DNA of 64,000 nucleotides from Pseudoalteromonas sp. P1-25. Its GTDB lineage: Bacteria > Pseudomonadota > Gammaproteobacteria > Enterobacterales > Alteromonadaceae. The stretch spans positions 1 to 64,000 of the forward strand of contig NZ_LKDW01000025.1 in the NCBI RefSeq assembly GCF_001401805.1. Direction: 5' to 3'. Position 1 is the first letter of the stretch. The number at the start of each line of letters is the position of its first letter. This document shows, one piece after another, positions 60,840 through 64,000 of this stretch. The notes beneath the pieces were generated by a model. It made no database searches. It was not told the origin of the DNA and worked only from the letters and a program-made list of their open reading frames with translations. The translations under genes were made by a program, and so were the position numbers.

Positions 60840-62912
60840 ATGTGCAACCGCTCATTGTTTAAGCAAGCACCATTGACCTGTAAAAAGTTGCCTTTGGCTA
60901 TTTTTGTCCCTTTAGCCATGGGAGCTTCGGCCACAGAAAATAACAACGAAATGGAAACAATGGTTGTAACAGCAACCGGTTACCAACAAAAAATTATAGA
61001 CGCCCCTGCTTCTATCTCGGTCATATTACAAGAAGAGTTACGTAAACAGTCTTATACCACTGTGGTGGATGCTGTTCGCGATATACCCGGCGTATACGTC
61101 AGTGGTGGCGGTAATATGCAAGATATTAGTATTCGTGGTATGGATGATCAGTACACCCTATACCTTGTTGATGGCCGCCCTATTTCAGCGGGTCGCTCTG
61201 TCAATACCAACGGTGCCGATGGAGGCAAACAAATTGGTATTCCACCGCTTGCAATGATTGAGCGTGTAGAAGTTATTCGCGGCCCTATGTCATCGCTTTA
61301 TGGCTCAGAGGCAATGGGGGGTGTAATTAATATTATTACCCGTGCAGCCCCTCAACACTGGTCAGGCAGTTTGGCGGCCAGTTATACCTCATCGATGAAT
61401 GATGTAAGTAATGATGAGTACAATAGTGACTTTTATCTGGGCGGCGCTTTAATAAAAGACGTATTAGGCGTTGAGCTTACAGGGTCTTTACAGCATACCG
61501 ATGAAAGTGGTTATTCAGGCGGTGGAGACTCTGCTGCAAGCCGCCCTGATTCGGATACAACGCAATTAGGTGTAAAATTTAATTGGGCTGTAAATGCTAA
61601 AAACCGAATGAGCTTAGCTTACAATACATCAAACATTGATTTTAAGCATACGCCAGGTGAGTCTATTGCGGCTGATGCCGAAGGGTCTCAATACGAATAT
61701 GAGAAGCAAATGTATGTAGTTACTCATAATGGTAATTATGGCAAGCTAACTACAAATACGTATCTTCAGCAAGACTTATCGGAACGTGTTCAAAATGAAG
61801 ATAAAAAAGAAGAAGTGATCACGCTAAATAGTTCGGCAACTTACGCAGGCGATAAGCACATTTATACTGTTGGCGCACGCTATAAAACAGAAGAGCTCGT
61901 TGATGAAACCAACGGTTTACTTGATGCTAATGTTGCTATTGCAAGTGACACGGTAGATCGGTGGATTGGTGCTTTATTCACAGAGGTTGAGTGGAACTTT
62001 ATTGACGACTTAGCCATAACAACAGGCTTAAGATACGATAACGATGAACAATTTGGCTCGCATTGGTCACCCCGCCTGTATGCCAACTGGCATACCACTA
62101 ATAATTTTACTATTAAGGGCGGTGTTTCTACCGGGTATACGCAACCTTCACTCTCTCAAGCCACAGCTGGCTTTGGACGCGGTACTGGTGGCGGCGGGTC
62201 GCCTAATTTATCTGCAGATGGGACATCAATTTCACGTGCCTTGATCATAGGTAATCCTGATCTAGAGCCTGAAACCAGCGTAAACTACGAAGTAGGTTTT
62301 ATTTATAACGACCCCAAAGTAGGTCTATCCACTAGCTTAACGCTTTATCAGACAAACTTTGATGATAAAATTGCAGAAGATAGATACTGTGTTAGCGAAA
62401 ATATTGATAGGAATGACTTTGAAAACTACCAATGTGAATTCAGCGGCAATACCTATCAGTTTTTAAGTACGCAAAAAAATATCTCAAAAGCGCAGATGCA
62501 AGGGTTAGAAGCAACGATAAGCTACCGTATTAACCAAAGTTTACGTGTTAAAGGCGACTATTCTTACACTGATTCTGAGCAAAAAACAGGTGACTTTGCA
62601 GGCGAGCCTTTAAATAAAATACCAAAGCAAATGGCTAACATTAGCTTAAATTGGGATGCCAGTGATACTGTAAATTTATGGAGCCGTGTAAATTATCGTG
62701 GCGAAACAACCGACTACTTAAGTCGTACCAGCCTAAGTGATGGCACTCCGGGTTACACCATGATGGATATAGGTGCTCGTTATTGGATTACTGATGACTT
62801 AAAACTCATGGCTGGCTTATATAACGTAACAGACCGTGTAGTTACCAACGAGACTTATGGCGTTGTATTAGATGGTAGAAGGCTTACTCTAAGCTTTAAC
62901 TATGACTTTTAA
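60840..62912 (+). CDS. TonB-dependent siderophore receptor (IrgA/FepA-like)
   Basis: The 690-residue outer-membrane receptor has a signal peptide, a TonB box region (METMVVTATG), the plug domain (GVYVSGGGNMQDISIRGMD; VIRGPMSSLYGSEAMGGVINIITR-type motif) and a 22-strand barrel ending ...LSFNYDF with the C-terminal Phe. Plug features resemble the catecholate receptors IrgA, ViuA and FepA. It takes up iron-siderophore using TonB. I chose the ATG at 60840, with AAAGGAG upstream; the longer frame would start inside the operator region. A Fur box and a divergent LysR gene lie upstream. Confidence 0.92.
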   Translation: MCNRSLFKQAPLTCKKLPLAIFVPLAMGASATENNNEMETMVVTATGYQQKIIDAPASISVILQEELRKQSYTTVVDAVRDIPGVYVSGGGNMQDISIRGMDDQYTLYLVDGRPISAGRSVNTNGADGGKQIGIPPLAMIERVEVIRGPMSSLYGSEAMGGVINIITRAAPQHWSGSLAASYTSSMNDVSNDEYNSDFYLGGALIKDVLGVELTGSLQHTDESGYSGGGDSAASRPDSDTTQLGVKFNWAVNAKNRMSLAYNTSNIDFKHTPGESIAADAEGSQYEYEKQMYVVTHNGNYGKLTTNTYLQQDLSERVQNEDKKEEVITLNSSATYAGDKHIYTVGARYKTEELVDETNGLLDANVAIASDTVDRWIGALFTEVEWNFIDDLAITTGLRYDNDEQFGSHWSPRLYANWHTTNNFTIKGGVSTGYTQPSLSQATAGFGRGTGGGGSPNLSADGTSISRALIIGNPDLEPETSVNYEVGFIYNDPKVGLSTSLTLYQTNFDDKIAEDRYCVSENIDRNDFENYQCEFSGNTYQFLSTQKNISKAQMQGLEATISYRINQSLRVKGDYSYTDSEQKTGDFAGEPLNKIPKQMANISLNWDASDTVNLWSRVNYRGETTDYLSRTSLSDGTPGYTMMDIGARYWITDDLKLMAGLYNVTDRVVTNETYGVVLDGRRLTLSFNYDF

Positions 62913-63199
62913 TACACTCTAATTTAATAGGGGCGTTTAACACGCTCCTATCTTCCCTATTTTGCCAATTTATTTAAATAACCTTACAAATCCCTATCCA
63001 CGTTGATTCATTATAAAACTTGCCATTAATGGCTTTGATAACCTACCGCCCCTTATGCAGCATTTAATTAAATTACATGAAATTTATTAAACGGCTAAAC
63101 AGTACAAAAAAAATAAGAACAAAGTTATACTGGCGCTAATTTGTCTGGCGAATAAAGCTATAAGTAATACGATTAAATTACCCCAATTAGGAGTTGTAC

Positions 63200-63856
63200 A
63201 TGGAACATATTATTTCGGGCGTGGCTAAGTTTCAAAAAGAAGTTTACCCATCAAAAAAAGCAGCGTTTCAAAAACTAGCCAATGGTCAAAACCCAGAAGT
63301 GTTATTTATCACCTGTGCCGACTCACGTATCGACCCTAACTTAGTAACTCAAACCGAACCCGGTGAATTATTTATTTGCCGTAACGCGGGCAATATTATC
63401 CCGCCGCACAGTAATCAAACCGGTGGCATGACTGCCTCAATTGAATTTGCAGTGGCAGCGCTGGGCGTATCACACATTATTATTTGTGGACACTCAGACT
63501 GTGGAGCAATGAAAGGCGCTATAAATACTGAGGGGTTATCAAGCTTGCCGCACGTAAAAGAGTGGCTTGGTCACAGCCGCGTAGCAACAGAAGTTGTAAA
63601 AGAAAAATGCGGTTGCGCAGAGCTAAATAATAACGACCACCTAGGCTTGGTAATCGAAGAGAACGTAGTACAACAGTTACAGCATATAAAAACACACCCT
63701 GCTGTGGCTGCAAAAATTGCAACTGGTCAAATTAAGCTACACGGCTGGGTATATGATATTGAATCTGCAGAAATTAAAACCTACGATGAAGCAACAGGCA
63801 GCTTTAAACCTGTTGAAGATACCGATGTAGAAACCCTGGCAAAGCAAAGTAAGTAA
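63200..63856 (+). CDS. Beta-class carbonic anhydrase
   Basis: The enzyme interconverts CO2 and bicarbonate. Zinc ligands are Cys39 (FITCADSRID, with the Asp41-Arg43 pair), His98 and Cys101 (GHSDCGAMKG). Length is 218 residues and no signal peptide is seen, so it is cytoplasmic. The ATG at 63200 has TAGGAG 6 nt upstream; an in-frame TTG two codons earlier is less likely. A long terminator follows. Confidence 0.95.
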   Translation: MEHIISGVAKFQKEVYPSKKAAFQKLANGQNPEVLFITCADSRIDPNLVTQTEPGELFICRNAGNIIPPHSNQTGGMTASIEFAVAALGVSHIIICGHSDCGAMKGAINTEGLSSLPHVKEWLGHSRVATEVVKEKCGCAELNNNDHLGLVIEENVVQQLQHIKTHPAVAAKIATGQIKLHGWVYDIESAEIKTYDEATGSFKPVEDTDVETLAKQSK

Positions 63857-63872
63857 GCCGCTTTACAGTATT

Positions 63873-63922
63873 AATACGCCTAGTGTTTTTTATCTCAAAA
63901 TAACATTAGGCGTATTTTTTTA
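63873..63922 (+). terminator. Terminator after the carbonic anhydrase gene
   Basis: AATACGCCTAGTG (63873-63885) pairs with CATTAGGCGTATT (63904-63916) with one mismatch and is followed by T. Confidence 0.85.
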
Positions 63923-64000
63923 TTCATACCCTAAACGTCTCCCCCGTTATTAGTTAACAGCACAAAATGCACTTTTTTGACTACTTAGCACGTCGTAACC

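Overview
The window reads as a chromosomal segment of a marine gammaproteobacterium of the Alteromonadales, most likely Pseudoalteromonas. This is an inference from AT-rich coding DNA, the family make-up and the gene order; no database search was possible. Two blocks keep a gene order also known from E. coli: rluE-nudJ-mnmA-hflD-purB (2.3-8.3 kb) and serS-rarA-lolA-ftsK-lrp ... trxB-aat-infA-clpA-clpS-cspD (28-44 kb).

Layout. 0-10 kb: a tRNA-Ser cut by the window edge, yccA, the tusDCBE sulfur relay, rluE, nudJ, a PAS-GGDEF diguanylate cyclase, mnmA, hflD, purB, and roxA with an acetyltransferase. The tus genes and mnmA together make most of the 2-thiouridine tRNA modification route. 10-21 kb: mixed accessory genes, including a secreted M28 peptidase, a spermidine-synthase-like methyltransferase, a GFA protein, a lipoprotein behind a duplicated palindromic operator, an ABC exporter, a MAPEG protein, an endonuclease/exonuclease/phosphatase gene with a damaged start, avtA and a PQQ sugar dehydrogenase.

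22.1-27.8 kb: the main feature is a complete chromosomal integron. An IntI-type integrase (26810-27772, +) carries the integron-specific extra domain and has a perfect LexA box over its promoter. An attI region with a candidate cassette promoter follows. Nine promoterless gene cassettes run away from it on the minus strand. Eight are separated by complete attC sites whose outer bases match the start of the cassette they belong to. The ninth ends in a decayed attC. Only two cassette products are recognisable (a VOC protein and an antibiotic-biosynthesis-monooxygenase-fold protein); the rest are small proteins of unknown function, several of them exported. A retropepsin-like gene beyond the array is bracketed by imperfect direct repeats.

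28-46.6 kb: serS, crcB, rarA, lolA, ftsK, lrp and divergent ald, pssA, trxB, then the N-degron group (aat, bpt, clpA, clpS) with infA and cspD, then a monomeric isocitrate dehydrogenase. 46.6-56 kb: a pair of exported amidohydrolases, one without the metal-binding HxH, several small conserved proteins, riboflavin synthase, a MATE pump and a DUF3080 lipoprotein. 56-64 kb: two tRNA-Val genes plus a decayed third copy, a membrane diguanylate cyclase, a siderophore-binding protein, a 257-bp MITE-like element, a LysR regulator divergent from a Fur-controlled siderophore receptor (an irgB/irgA-like layout), and a beta-carbonic anhydrase.
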